From assembly GCA_028694405.1 (NCBI GenBank), contig JAQUTM010000087.1:1-8796 (forward strand): a stretch of DNA of 8,796 nt. Reading direction: 5' to 3'. A model generated the notes under the pieces. It ran no database searches. It was not told the origin of the DNA and saw only the letters and a program-made list of their open reading frames with translations. Each line of letters opens with the position of its first letter. The first letter of the stretch is position 1. This document shows positions 1 to 6,107 of this stretch, one piece after another. Source of the stretch: Oscillospiraceae bacterium. Its GTDB lineage: Bacteria > Bacillota > Clostridia > Oscillospirales > Ruminococcaceae. The position numbers and the translations under genes are program-made.

Positions 1-584
1 CGGCGGTAGACCCATTGGCACCAAATGCCTGTGAAAAGCTGGAGTATGCCTTTGTTCATTTGCACTTAAAAGGGCTAAAGCTGCACCCCGGCCGCCAACA
101 TTTTTACCCCGCAGATGAGCGCTTAGAGCCTGTTTATGCCATTTGTGAACGGTACGACAAGCCCATTATTTTTCATGCGGGGCTTTCGTGGGAGCCGGAC
201 ACCCTAACCGAATACTGCCGCCCAACCGCCTTTGAGGAAGTGGCACAAAAGCACCCGCATTTGCGCATATGCCTTGCCCATTTTGGCTGGCCGTGGGTAC
301 GGGAGACGGCAATGCTTATGGTAAAGTATGCCAACGTTTATGCCGACACGGGCGCGCTTTATTTTGACAATGCCTTTGAGTTTTTTGAGCAGACCTTTAC
401 AAAAGACATACCTGCCACTTGGATTGACCGCAGTTTGCGACATCAGGTTATGTTTGGCTCTAACAACCCGCGGTTTGAGCAAATTCGTATGGCACAGGCC
501 ATTGAAACGTTGGGCTTTAGAGACAGCACATTAGAGCTTATCCGCGGCAAAAACGCCATTGAATTTTTGGGCGGACTGGAGTAA
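1..584 (+). CDS. Amidohydrolase family 2 (COG2159-type), 3' part only
   Basis: The reading frame is open from the left edge (codons in phase from base 3), so the gene starts upstream and only the last 193 residues are visible. It resembles the C-terminal part of amidohydrolase-2 TIM-barrel metal hydrolases or decarboxylases. The stretch GLKLHPG..HFYP..D..LEPVY leads to a His in IIFHAG (visible residue 58) and a second His in CLAHFGWPW (residue 93), both typical metal or active-site strand ends. The late strand motif, normally FGSDxP, reads FGSNNPRFEQ here, so the usual catalytic/metal Asp is Asn (codon 462-464). The N-terminal HxH metal motif would lie outside the window. There is no signal or membrane segment in the visible part. 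The stop codon is 10 nt before the YjbQ-like gene, so the two are probably one operon. The substrate is unknown. The family assignment is firm, the activity is not. Confidence 0.87.
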   Translation, partial: AVDPLAPNACEKLEYAFVHLHLKGLKLHPGRQHFYPADERLEPVYAICERYDKPIIFHAGLSWEPDTLTEYCRPTAFEEVAQKHPHLRICLAHFGWPWVRETAMLMVKYANVYADTGALYFDNAFEFFEQTFTKDIPATWIDRSLRHQVMFGSNNPRFEQIRMAQAIETLGFRDSTLELIRGKNAIEFLGGLE

Positions 585-589
585 GGAGG
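583..589 (+). promoter_or_regulatory. Ribosome binding site that fixes the start of the YjbQ-like gene
   Basis: AAGGAGG overlaps the amidohydrolase stop codon and lies 5 nt before ATG 595. An in-frame ATG at 559 inside the upstream gene has no such site, and starting there would add 12 residues that do not look like the family. Confidence 0.85.
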
Positions 590-594
590 CAGAT

Positions 595-1020
595 ATGTTT
601 GTAAAACCGATTACCCTATTGACAAAAAACTATAACGAGATGCTTGTAATTACCCCGCAGGTAGAACAAATTGTGGCACAAAGCGGCGTACAAAACGGCA
701 TGGTTACGGTTATAACCAAGCACACCACCACAGGCATAACCGTAAACGAGGCACTGGAGTGCTTAGAGAGCGATATTGACTGTGCGCTGCAGCGGTTTGC
801 ACCGGAGGATTTTCCCTACAGCCATGCCCGTATGCTAAAGGACTACGGTTCCACGGCAGGCAACCCTACAGGTCATTTAAAGGCACATATTACAGGCAAC
901 CACTGTCATTTTATTATTATGGAGGGTGAGCTGGTAAAGGGCGGAGCGCAGGAAATATATTTTTGCGAGTTTGACGGCCCCGCACAGCGCACCATTTTGG
1001 TGACAGTACAGGGAGAATAA
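595..1020 (+). CDS. YjbQ/UPF0047 family protein, divergent clade
   Basis: A 141-residue single-domain protein, the usual length of the YjbQ (UPF0047) family, which has been linked to weak thiamine-phosphate synthase activity but has no settled cellular role. Family hallmarks are KHTTTGITVNEA (about residues 43-54), a conserved His in YSHARML, GHLKAHITGNH (about 96-106), CEFDGP, and the terminal VQGE. It differs from the E. coli-type sequence. The region usually reading H-x-x-E-G-x-D-x-x-P-x-H-x-K is RMLKDYGSTAGNPTGHLK, and the usual GTWQ is GGAQ. It therefore belongs to a distinct clade that may have another activity. It is coupled to the amidohydrolase just upstream and followed at once by the AT-rich region before the permease. 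No signal peptide; cytoplasmic. Family call is firm, function unknown. Confidence 0.88.
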   Translation: MFVKPITLLTKNYNEMLVITPQVEQIVAQSGVQNGMVTVITKHTTTGITVNEALECLESDIDCALQRFAPEDFPYSHARMLKDYGSTAGNPTGHLKAHITGNHCHFIIMEGELVKGGAQEIYFCEFDGPAQRTILVTVQGE

Positions 1021-1049
1021 TGGAAACTAATTTACAAAAGTGGTATAAA
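1021..1049 (+). promoter_or_regulatory. Candidate promoter P1 with extended -10, upstream of the permease
   Basis: TGGAAA (1021-1026, four of six matches to TTGACA) is separated by 17 nt from TATAAA (1044-1049), which is preceded by TG-n (1041-1043), an extended -10. It starts directly after the YjbQ stop codon. A start near 1056 would give a long leader of about 270 nt before the permease. Confidence 0.5.
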
Positions 1050-1051
1050 AA
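1031..1051 (+). repeat. Direct repeat copy 1 (21 nt)
   Basis: It matches 1198-1218 at 19 of 21 positions, with an exact shared core AAGTGGTATAAAAA (1038-1051). The mismatches are at the second and seventh positions. The two copies are 167 nt apart, in the same orientation, both in the region before the permease. Confidence 0.8.
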
Positions 1052-1197
1052 TATTTAACAAATATACTATTTTTAAATTTTTGCTCACAATAGCACTAAA
1101 AAATGAAATTAAAATTTATTTAAAATAACTATTTTAGAAGAAATGTCCAATAAAATAAAAAAATGCATTGCTTTTTTTATTACTGTGTGATAAGTTA

Positions 1198-1218
1198 TGT
1201 ACAGAAGTGGTATAAAAA
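1198..1218 (+). repeat. Direct repeat copy 2 (21 nt)
   Basis: Second copy of the element at 1031-1051. Its left end contains the palindrome TGTACA (1198-1203), which copy 1 does not keep. The exact core AAGTGGTATAAAAA is at 1205-1218. Confidence 0.8.
1208..1216 (+). promoter_or_regulatory. Candidate promoter P2, extended -10 in the second repeat copy
   Basis: TGGTATAAA repeats the extended -10 of P1 exactly, but no acceptable -35 box lies 16-18 nt upstream. Transcription would start about 100 nt before the permease ATG. It may instead be a regulator site that only looks like a -10, because AGTGGTATA also resembles the left half of the AGTGGTCTAGACCACT-type operators bound by NagR/DasR-like GntR regulators. 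Confidence 0.35.
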
Positions 1219-1326
1219 ACATGGTAAGCTATTTACTCTATACAAATTAAAGCGCAAAACGCACACAAAAGGTACACGGATGCACAGCCGTAGCCTTGTC
1301 AACAATTTGAAAGGAGAATCATTATC

Positions 1327-2682
1327 ATGCCGCAACTTGAAAATCAACAAACAACGCAATTAAAGCGTAAGCTTGGCCTTGGCGCAGTAATTGCACTGGG
1401 CGTAGGCACAACAGTGGGCTCAGGTATTTTCTCTTCCCTGTCGGAGGTAGCGGCCGCGGCAGGCAGCAGCCTATTTTTGGTACTTGCCTTTATCATAGGC
1501 GGTTTAGTACAAATTCCCTCTAACTTTTGCTATGCAGAGCTTGCCTCTGCTTTCCCCGAGGACGGCGGACAGTATGTATACTTTAGAGAAGCCGGTTCTC
1601 GCCCCTTGGCTTTCCTATGCGGGTGGATTAGCTTCTGGGCAACAGACCCACCTTCCATCTCTATCATGGCTTTGGCCATTGCCAACTATTTGGGTTACTT
1701 TTTGCCGCTGCACGGCTTAACCTTAAAGCTGGTTGCCACAGGCTTTGTTATTGTATTTATGATTTTACACCTGCGCAGCGTTGAGGGCGGCGGTAAATTT
1801 CAAACCGTTATTACGGCTTTAAAGGTTTTGCCTTTTGTACTTATCGTAGGCGTTGGTATTTTCTTTATCAAAGGTGATTTGTTCCTGTCCAGCGCGCCTC
1901 TACCCGGCGCAGCAGCAACAGGCATTATGGCTTTAATTGCAGGTGTTTCGGCAACAACATGGTCTTACGACGGTATGGGCGCCGCCTGCTATATGTCCGG
2001 TGAGATTAAAGAACCCGAAAAGAATATGCCAAAAGGTTTGATTTTAACGGCTGTTATTGTTTTGCTGCTGTACGGCGGCTTAACAATCGTTGCCTCCGGC
2101 TTGCTGGGCGTAGGAGAGCTTGCTTCCTCTGAGGCACCCATTGCTCTGCTTGCCTCTAAAATTCCTGTAATCGGCAGTTTTGCAGGTACCATGGTTGCCA
2201 TTATGGCAGTTATTGTGGTTATCGGCTCGTTGTCCAGCTGTATTATGTTCCAACCGCGTATTGAGTACGCCATGGCAAAAGACGGCTTGTTCTTTAAGAG
2301 CTTTGCAAAAGTACACCCCAAATACGAGACACCTTACTTCTCCATTTTGGTACAGTGCGCCGTGGGCATTATCTTAATTTTTGCCTCTAATCTTTCTGAT
2401 TTGCTGGGTTACTTTACACTGGTTGCTCTGCTTAAAAACCTATTTACCTTTGGCACCGTTTTTGTATTGCGCAAAAAAGCGCACTACAAACCCACCTACA
2501 AAATGCCTTTGGGCAACGTAATGCCTATCATTGCTATGTTTATGACAGGTACCTTGATTTACTCCACATTTTTATGGGCACCCGTACAGGGCTTAATTTG
2601 CGCAGGTGTTGCAGTAGCTACCGGCTTACCCGTATACTACATGTGGGAAAAGAAAAATAAAAGCGCCAAAGAAAAAGAGTAG
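1327..2682 (+). CDS. frlA: FrlA-like fructoselysine/psicoselysine permease (APC superfamily)
   Basis: A 451-residue polytopic membrane transporter with about 12 hydrophobic segments, the normal length for the LAT-type APC family. TM1 carries the unwound substrate-binding motif GTTVGSGIF (residues 27-35). The TM6 region is WSYDGMGAACYMSGEIKEPEKNMPKG (212-237). Segments AGSRPLAFLCGWISFWA (89-105), SIMALAIAN (112-120), LHLRSVEGG (148-156), RIEYAMAKDGLFFK (311-324), LLGYFTLV (359-366) and ATGLPVY (431-437) match what I remember of E. coli FrlA almost word for word, which sets it apart from general amino-acid permeases. It would import fructoselysine or a related fructosamine with protons. ATG 1327 follows AAAGGAG (1310-1316). 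The gene seems monocistronic, with the promoter elements upstream and a terminator at 2761-2795, so it is separated from the catabolic genes that use its substrate. The exact amino-acid part of the substrate cannot be read from sequence. Confidence 0.9.
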   Translation: MPQLENQQTTQLKRKLGLGAVIALGVGTTVGSGIFSSLSEVAAAAGSSLFLVLAFIIGGLVQIPSNFCYAELASAFPEDGGQYVYFREAGSRPLAFLCGWISFWATDPPSISIMALAIANYLGYFLPLHGLTLKLVATGFVIVFMILHLRSVEGGGKFQTVITALKVLPFVLIVGVGIFFIKGDLFLSSAPLPGAAATGIMALIAGVSATTWSYDGMGAACYMSGEIKEPEKNMPKGLILTAVIVLLLYGGLTIVASGLLGVGELASSEAPIALLASKIPVIGSFAGTMVAIMAVIVVIGSLSSCIMFQPRIEYAMAKDGLFFKSFAKVHPKYETPYFSILVQCAVGIILIFASNLSDLLGYFTLVALLKNLFTFGTVFVLRKKAHYKPTYKMPLGNVMPIIAMFMTGTLIYSTFLWAPVQGLICAGVAVATGLPVYYMWEKKNKSAKEKE

Positions 2683-2722
2683 CTTTTAGAAACGCGGCCT
2701 TACGGAAATAAAAACTGCCACA

Positions 2723-2758
2723 GCCGGAATATTTCGGCGCTGCCGCCCGGCGGGCAGC
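2723..2758 (+). other. Two adjacent small hairpins before the terminator
   Basis: The near-palindrome GCCGGAATATTTCGGC (2723-2738) is followed directly by a hairpin with a GCTGCC/GGCAGC stem and an 8-nt loop (2739-2758). Neither has a T-run. They may stabilise the 3' end of the permease mRNA or support the terminator just downstream. Confidence 0.45.
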
Positions 2759-2760
2759 CT

Positions 2761-2795
2761 ACAGCGCTTGCGGTTTTGCCGCGAGCGCTGTTTTT
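2761..2795 (+). terminator. Rho-independent terminator after frlA
   Basis: The 13-bp stem ACAGCGCTTGCGG / CCGCGAGCGCTGT has one G-T wobble and a 5-nt loop TTTTG, and runs into TTTTT. It ends the permease transcript before the promoter of the next unit. Confidence 0.9.
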
Positions 2796-2811
2796 CTACA
2801 GAGCATTTTAT

Positions 2812-2840
2812 TTTACACAAACACCGTACAGCATTATAAT
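2812..2840 (+). promoter_or_regulatory. Sigma-A-type promoter of the gntR1-frlD-gntR2-esterase-frlB unit
   Basis: TTTACA (2812-2817, five of six matches) is spaced 17 nt from a perfect TATAAT (2835-2840). The expected start is near 2847, giving a leader of about 50 nt. I see no clear palindromic operator overlapping it, and the repeat found before the permease is absent here. Confidence 0.8.
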
Positions 2841-2897
2841 ATAAGTAAAAAAACAGCAGGCAAAAAAGCAAACGGCACCTAAAAGGAGGACACCTAC

Positions 2898-3650
2898 ATG
2901 GACCAGCGGCAAAATGCGCGCCCACGAGACGAGGCAACCGAACACATTGAGTGTTATATTAAGCAAAAAAACTTGGCGGTACACGGAAAACTGCCAAGTG
3001 AGCGCGATATGTGCGAGATGTGGGGTTTTAATCGTACCACCCTGCGCAGCGCCATTAAACGCCTGATTGAAGAGGGCAAGCTGTACAACCTGAAGGGGTC
3101 CGGTACTTATGTGGCGCCGCCAAAGCTGGAGCGTGACTTGCAGGACGCAAAATCGATTACCGAATCGGTAAGAGATACAGGGCACTATGTGGAGACGCAG
3201 ATATTAGAGCGCGAAATTGTAGAGTGCAACAAGCATATCTCCAAAAAGCTACAGCTGCCCATTGGGCATAAGCTGTTTTGTATGCGCCGCCTGCGTTTGC
3301 TGGACGGAGAACCCTATATGATTGAAAACAACTATATTGACTATGAGCGCATACCCGATATAGAAGCGTATGATTTTGCAGAGGAATCTTTTTACAACGT
3401 ATTGTCTTACTATGGGGCGGTTGTAACCCAGGGCTATGAAACTGTGGGCATTACTTATGCCACACAAGAGGAGGCCGAGCTGCTAAAATTGCAGGAGGGC
3501 GAGGCCATGTTTTATTTATCGGGCGTGTCGTACGAAAGCGAGGAGCGCCCGCTTGAATACTTTAAGTCGGTAACGCGGGCAGATAAGGTGCGTTTTTCCA
3601 GCGTGCTTACCCGCCAGGCACCCGACGCCGAAAGGAGCGAAGAGAGATGA
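2898..3650 (+). CDS. GntR-family (HutC/UTRA) transcriptional regulator, first of two
   Basis: A 250-residue regulator. An N-terminal winged helix-turn-helix (about residues 12-75) contains KLPSERDMCEMWGFNRTTLRSAIKRLIEEGKL and the wing GSGTYV. A C-terminal UTRA effector domain (about 85-238) contains NNYIDYERIP (144-153) and PLEYFKSVTRADKVRF (218-233). UTRA domains bind small molecules, often phosphorylated sugars, so a fructosamine 6-phosphate or related compound is a likely effector. It starts at ATG 2898 after a very strong AAAAGGAGGA site. Its stop overlaps the kinase start (ATGA, 3647-3650), so the two are translationally coupled. It is first in the operon and probably autoregulates. Its N-terminus lacks the usual Y-x-Q-I/V helix seen in the second regulator, so the two are not recent duplicates. 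It could be FrlR or a regulator of a related fructosamine; I leave the symbol empty. Confidence 0.9.
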   Translation: MDQRQNARPRDEATEHIECYIKQKNLAVHGKLPSERDMCEMWGFNRTTLRSAIKRLIEEGKLYNLKGSGTYVAPPKLERDLQDAKSITESVRDTGHYVETQILEREIVECNKHISKKLQLPIGHKLFCMRRLRLLDGEPYMIENNYIDYERIPDIEAYDFAEESFYNVLSYYGAVVTQGYETVGITYATQEEAELLKLQEGEAMFYLSGVSYESEERPLEYFKSVTRADKVRFSSVLTRQAPDAERSEER

Positions 3651-4441
3651 AACTTGCTGCAATAGGCAGTAATTGCATCGACTTTTATAACAATGTGCAG
3701 GACGGCACCGCCTACCCCGGTGGCGGCCCTGTAAATATGGCGGTTTACACAGCACGGCAGGGGGGCAGCGCCGCGTACATCGGGCCTGTAGGCAACGACG
3801 TATACGGCACAATTATGAGAGACGCCATGGCCGCAAAAGGCGTAGACGTATCTCATTTGCACACCCTGCCGGGCAAAACTGCCGTTACACAGGTGCAGCT
3901 GGTAAATGGCGAGCGCGTTTTTGGAGACTATGACGAGGGCGTACTGGCGCAGTACACGCTTTCGGCACAGGACATAGATTTTATTTGTACCCACGACGTA
4001 GTTGTTTGCGATTTGTGGGGAAAGGTAGAGGGCTATTTTGAAGCCTTACACGCCCGTGGTATGAAAACTGCATTTGACTGTGCCACACGCCCACAGGACG
4101 AGGCGTGTGAGGTGGCGATTCCACACAGTGATTATGTGTTTTTTTCCAGTGATGATGGTGACACACCCGATTTGCGCCGGCAGATGCAGCAAATAGCCGC
4201 ACGCGGCCCAAAGCTGGTAATTGCCATGTTGGGAGAAGACGGCAGTATGTGCTTTGACGGCACAAAATTTTATAAATTTGGCATTGTACCCTGTGAAAAG
4301 GTTATAGACAGTATGGGTGCGGGCGACAGCTATATTTCGGGCTTTTTATATGGAGCAGTTGAGGGACTGCCCATAGAAAAATGTATGGAAAAGGGCGCGA
4401 CGGTTGCCACCGAAACGCTAAAATATTTTGGTGCTTGGTAA
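3647..4441 (+). CDS. frlD: Fructoselysine 6-kinase (PfkB family)
   Basis: A 264-residue PfkB/ribokinase-fold kinase, close to the roughly 260 residues of E. coli FrlD. It would phosphorylate the imported fructosamine at C6 with ATP in the cytoplasm. The start AAIGSNCIDFY (residues 4-14), the first signature region GGGPVNMAVYTARQGG (25-40), VGNDVYGTIMRDAMAAKGVDVSHLHT (48-73), ERVFGDYDEGVLAQYTLS (89-106), the second PfkB signature DSMGAGDSYISGFL (221-234) with catalytic Asp227, and the terminal FGAW all align with my memory of FrlD. This makes it FrlD-like and not a generic ribokinase. ATG 3647 overlaps the regulator stop and has AAAGGAG at 3630-3636. FraD-type kinases for fructose-asparagine are close relatives, so substrate choice between glycated amino acids is inferred. 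Confidence 0.91.
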   Translation: MKLAAIGSNCIDFYNNVQDGTAYPGGGPVNMAVYTARQGGSAAYIGPVGNDVYGTIMRDAMAAKGVDVSHLHTLPGKTAVTQVQLVNGERVFGDYDEGVLAQYTLSAQDIDFICTHDVVVCDLWGKVEGYFEALHARGMKTAFDCATRPQDEACEVAIPHSDYVFFSSDDGDTPDLRRQMQQIAARGPKLVIAMLGEDGSMCFDGTKFYKFGIVPCEKVIDSMGAGDSYISGFLYGAVEGLPIEKCMEKGATVATETLKYFGAW

Positions 4442-4447
4442 AGCACC
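4430..4447 (+). other. Hairpin spanning the frlD stop codon
   Basis: GGTGCTT (4430-4436), loop GGTA and AAGCACC (4441-4447) form a perfect 7-bp stem over the TAA stop (4439-4441). No T-run follows, so it is not a terminator. It might influence mRNA stability or reinitiation between frlD and the second regulator gene. Confidence 0.35.
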
Positions 4448-4484
4448 CGTAAAACAAAACAGCAAAAAATAAAGGCGGTGCAGC

Positions 4485-5207
4485 ATGGGCGATATCAGCT
4501 ATCGGTCTCCAATTTATTTACAGGTGCGTGAAATTGTGCGTACAAAAATCGAGGAGGGAGAGTATCCCCCCGGCATGGCAATTCCCTCGGAAAACGACCT
4601 TGCAGATATGTACGGCATAAATCGGCTTACCGTTCGCAACGCCATTGATGCGCTTGTAAACGAAGGCCTGTTAAAGCGCATACCCGGCAAAGGGGTTTAT
4701 GTGATGGGCGACAAGATGGAGCGCGATTTGGAAAGCCTTGGCGGCTTTGCCCAAACCATGCTGCGCAAAAATATGAAGCCATCTACCAAAATTGTGACAA
4801 AGGTTTTGCGCAAGGCGGGAGAAAAGTACGGCATGATGTTTGGGATTGACCCGACAGATGATATTTACTACATTAAGCGCCTTTGCTACGCCAACGAAGA
4901 GCCGGTTTCGGTAGAGGAAATTTTTGTGCCGCACTATGTTGTGCCAAAGCTTGAGGGCATTGATTTATCGGTGTTTACGCTGTACGAGGTGTACGAGTTT
5001 TACGGCGTTAGGTTAAAAAATGCACGCCAAACCTTGGATTTGGTACATTTAGAGCAAAAGGACGCCCGTATGCTGGACGTAGACACTGACACGGCTGTAA
5101 TGCTTTTTGAATGTACCACCTACAACGAGGAAAACCGTATTATGGAGTTTTCGCGCAGCTATACGCGTGGCGATAAGTGCAACTTTAGCGTACATTTTAA
5201 ACGGTAA
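4485..5207 (+). CDS. GntR-family (HutC/UTRA) transcriptional regulator, second of two; FrlR-like
   Basis: A 240-residue regulator with the classical HutC-type plan. The N-terminal helix is SPIYLQVREIVRTKIEEGEYPPG (8-30), the helix-turn-helix AIPSENDLADMYGINRLTVRNAIDALVNEGLL (32-63), the wing GKGVYV (68-73), and the UTRA domain covers about 85-238 (EEIFVPHYVVPKLEG; IMEFSRSYTRGDKCNFSVHF). The phrases IPSEN.L, R.T.R.AI..LV..G.L and GKG.(Y/F)V resemble E. coli FrlR more than the first regulator does. Its recognition helix (NRLTVRNAIDAL) differs from that of the first (NRTTLRSAIKRL), suggesting different operators. Its ribosome site is the weaker AAAGGCGGTG (4471-4480), and the gene starts 43 nt after frlD, so lower expression than frlD is plausible. 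Which regulator controls the permease and which the operon cannot be settled from sequence. Confidence 0.9.
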   Translation: MGDISYRSPIYLQVREIVRTKIEEGEYPPGMAIPSENDLADMYGINRLTVRNAIDALVNEGLLKRIPGKGVYVMGDKMERDLESLGGFAQTMLRKNMKPSTKIVTKVLRKAGEKYGMMFGIDPTDDIYYIKRLCYANEEPVSVEEIFVPHYVVPKLEGIDLSVFTLYEVYEFYGVRLKNARQTLDLVHLEQKDARMLDVDTDTAVMLFECTTYNEENRIMEFSRSYTRGDKCNFSVHFKR

Positions 5208-5230
5208 CACGGCGGCTTGCTGTTTTTAGA

Positions 5231-5239
5231 AAGAAGGAG
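5231..5239 (+). promoter_or_regulatory. Ribosome binding site that fixes the esterase start
   Basis: AAGAAGGAG lies 7 nt before ATG 5247. An in-frame TTG at 5217 would add ten residues (MLFLERRSKG) encoded by the ribosome site itself, so ATG 5247 is preferred. Confidence 0.85.
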
Positions 5240-5246
5240 TAAAGGC

Positions 5247-6047
5247 ATGGGACTGTTTGGCGGAGATTTTTACGCACACAGCCTGCAAATGACAACGCGT
5301 ATTCAAGTTATTTTTCCTGAGGTGTCCAACGATGTAACGCCTGTAGTGGAGGGCGAGCCGCGGGTGCTGTACCTGCTGCACGGGTTAGCTGCAAACTGCG
5401 GCGAGTGGACACGGTTTTCTAAAATAGAATATTACGCAAAAAAGTATAATTTTATTATAATTATGCCCGAGGTACAGCGCAGCTTTTACTGCGACAGCGC
5501 CTATGGACCCAAGTATTTTACCTATATAGCAGATGAACTGCCCGCCATATGTGCAAAGTGGTTTTGTATAACGCAAGACCCCGCCCGCACCTTTATTGCA
5601 GGCGAGAGCATGGGCGGCTACGGCGCGGTAAAGGCAGCAATGCGTCGGCCGAAAAGCTACAATGCCGTTGCCACGCTTTCGGGCGTGCTGGATTACCCGC
5701 ACATTGCGCGGGAAATTATAGCGGGCAACTGGACAGATGTTGCCAAAAGCGAGCTTTGTGCTTTGCACGGAGCAAGCGGCCTGCCCGCGCCGGAGGACGA
5801 TGTGCTGGCACTTATGCAGGCGCAGGCACAAAATCCAAACCGCCCAAGGCTGATACAGCTTTGCGGCACCGAGGACTTTTTGTACCAGGATAACCAAACC
5901 TTTCGGTTACAGGCGCAAAAAGCGGGCTATGGACACACCTATATGGAGTGGCAGGGAGACCATGAGTGGCCTTTTTGGGACGTGGCGATTCAGCGGGCAA
6001 TTCAGTTTTTTTTACAACTGGATATGGATACAACACCCATTTATTAA
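5247..6047 (+). CDS. Alpha/beta-hydrolase esterase (EstA/FrmB-like, COG0627)
   Basis: A 266-residue esterase of the esterase-D / tributyrin-esterase group, with no signal peptide or membrane segment, so cytoplasmic. The start FYAHSLQMTTRIQVIFPE is typical of the group. The oxyanion-hole motif is LYLLHGLAAN (41-50). The nucleophile elbow GESMGGYG (119-126) gives Ser121, the acid is Asp210 in CGTEDFLYQDN, and the base is His239 in GDHEWPFWD. The full catalytic triad is therefore present and the enzyme should be active. Relatives cleave short acyl esters, S-formylglutathione or feruloyl/acetyl-sugar esters. It sits between the second regulator (39 nt) and the deglycase (60 nt) inside the promoter-to-terminator unit, so it is likely co-expressed with Amadori catabolism, where I know of no described esterase step. 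One inferred role is removal of an acyl ester from an imported sugar-amino acid. Confidence 0.87.
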   Translation: MGLFGGDFYAHSLQMTTRIQVIFPEVSNDVTPVVEGEPRVLYLLHGLAANCGEWTRFSKIEYYAKKYNFIIIMPEVQRSFYCDSAYGPKYFTYIADELPAICAKWFCITQDPARTFIAGESMGGYGAVKAAMRRPKSYNAVATLSGVLDYPHIAREIIAGNWTDVAKSELCALHGASGLPAPEDDVLALMQAQAQNPNRPRLIQLCGTEDFLYQDNQTFRLQAQKAGYGHTYMEWQGDHEWPFWDVAIQRAIQFFLQLDMDTTPIY

Positions 6048-6107
6048 ACAATAAATTTGCAGCACTTTAGGGTGCACAACGCATGAAATACAATAGGAGA
6101 AAAGCTT

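Larger units (their letters stand above)
1021..1326 (+). other. AT-rich regulatory intergenic region before the permease
   Basis: This 306-nt stretch has no credible gene and is much richer in A+T than its neighbours. It holds two copies of a 21-nt element (1031-1051 and 1198-1218), an AT-only inverted repeat TAAAATA-AC-TATTTTA (1121-1136), poly-A/T tracts that could act as UP elements, and the AAAGGAG ribosome site (1310-1316) of the permease. A 66-codon open frame from 1163 runs into the permease start, lacks its own ribosome site and has a low-complexity composition, so I do not call it. I see no convincing terminator after the YjbQ-like gene, so read-through into the permease is possible. 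Confidence 0.7.

Noticed and set aside
1246..1260. Possible CcpA (cre) site around AAAGCGCAAAA
   Set aside because: It keeps the central CG but misses the conserved G and C of the two arms, so it is no better than chance in such DNA.
1163..1363. 66-codon open frame in the AT-rich region, + strand
   Set aside because: It overlaps the permease start in another frame, has no ribosome site of its own, and its product is low-complexity with no family resemblance.
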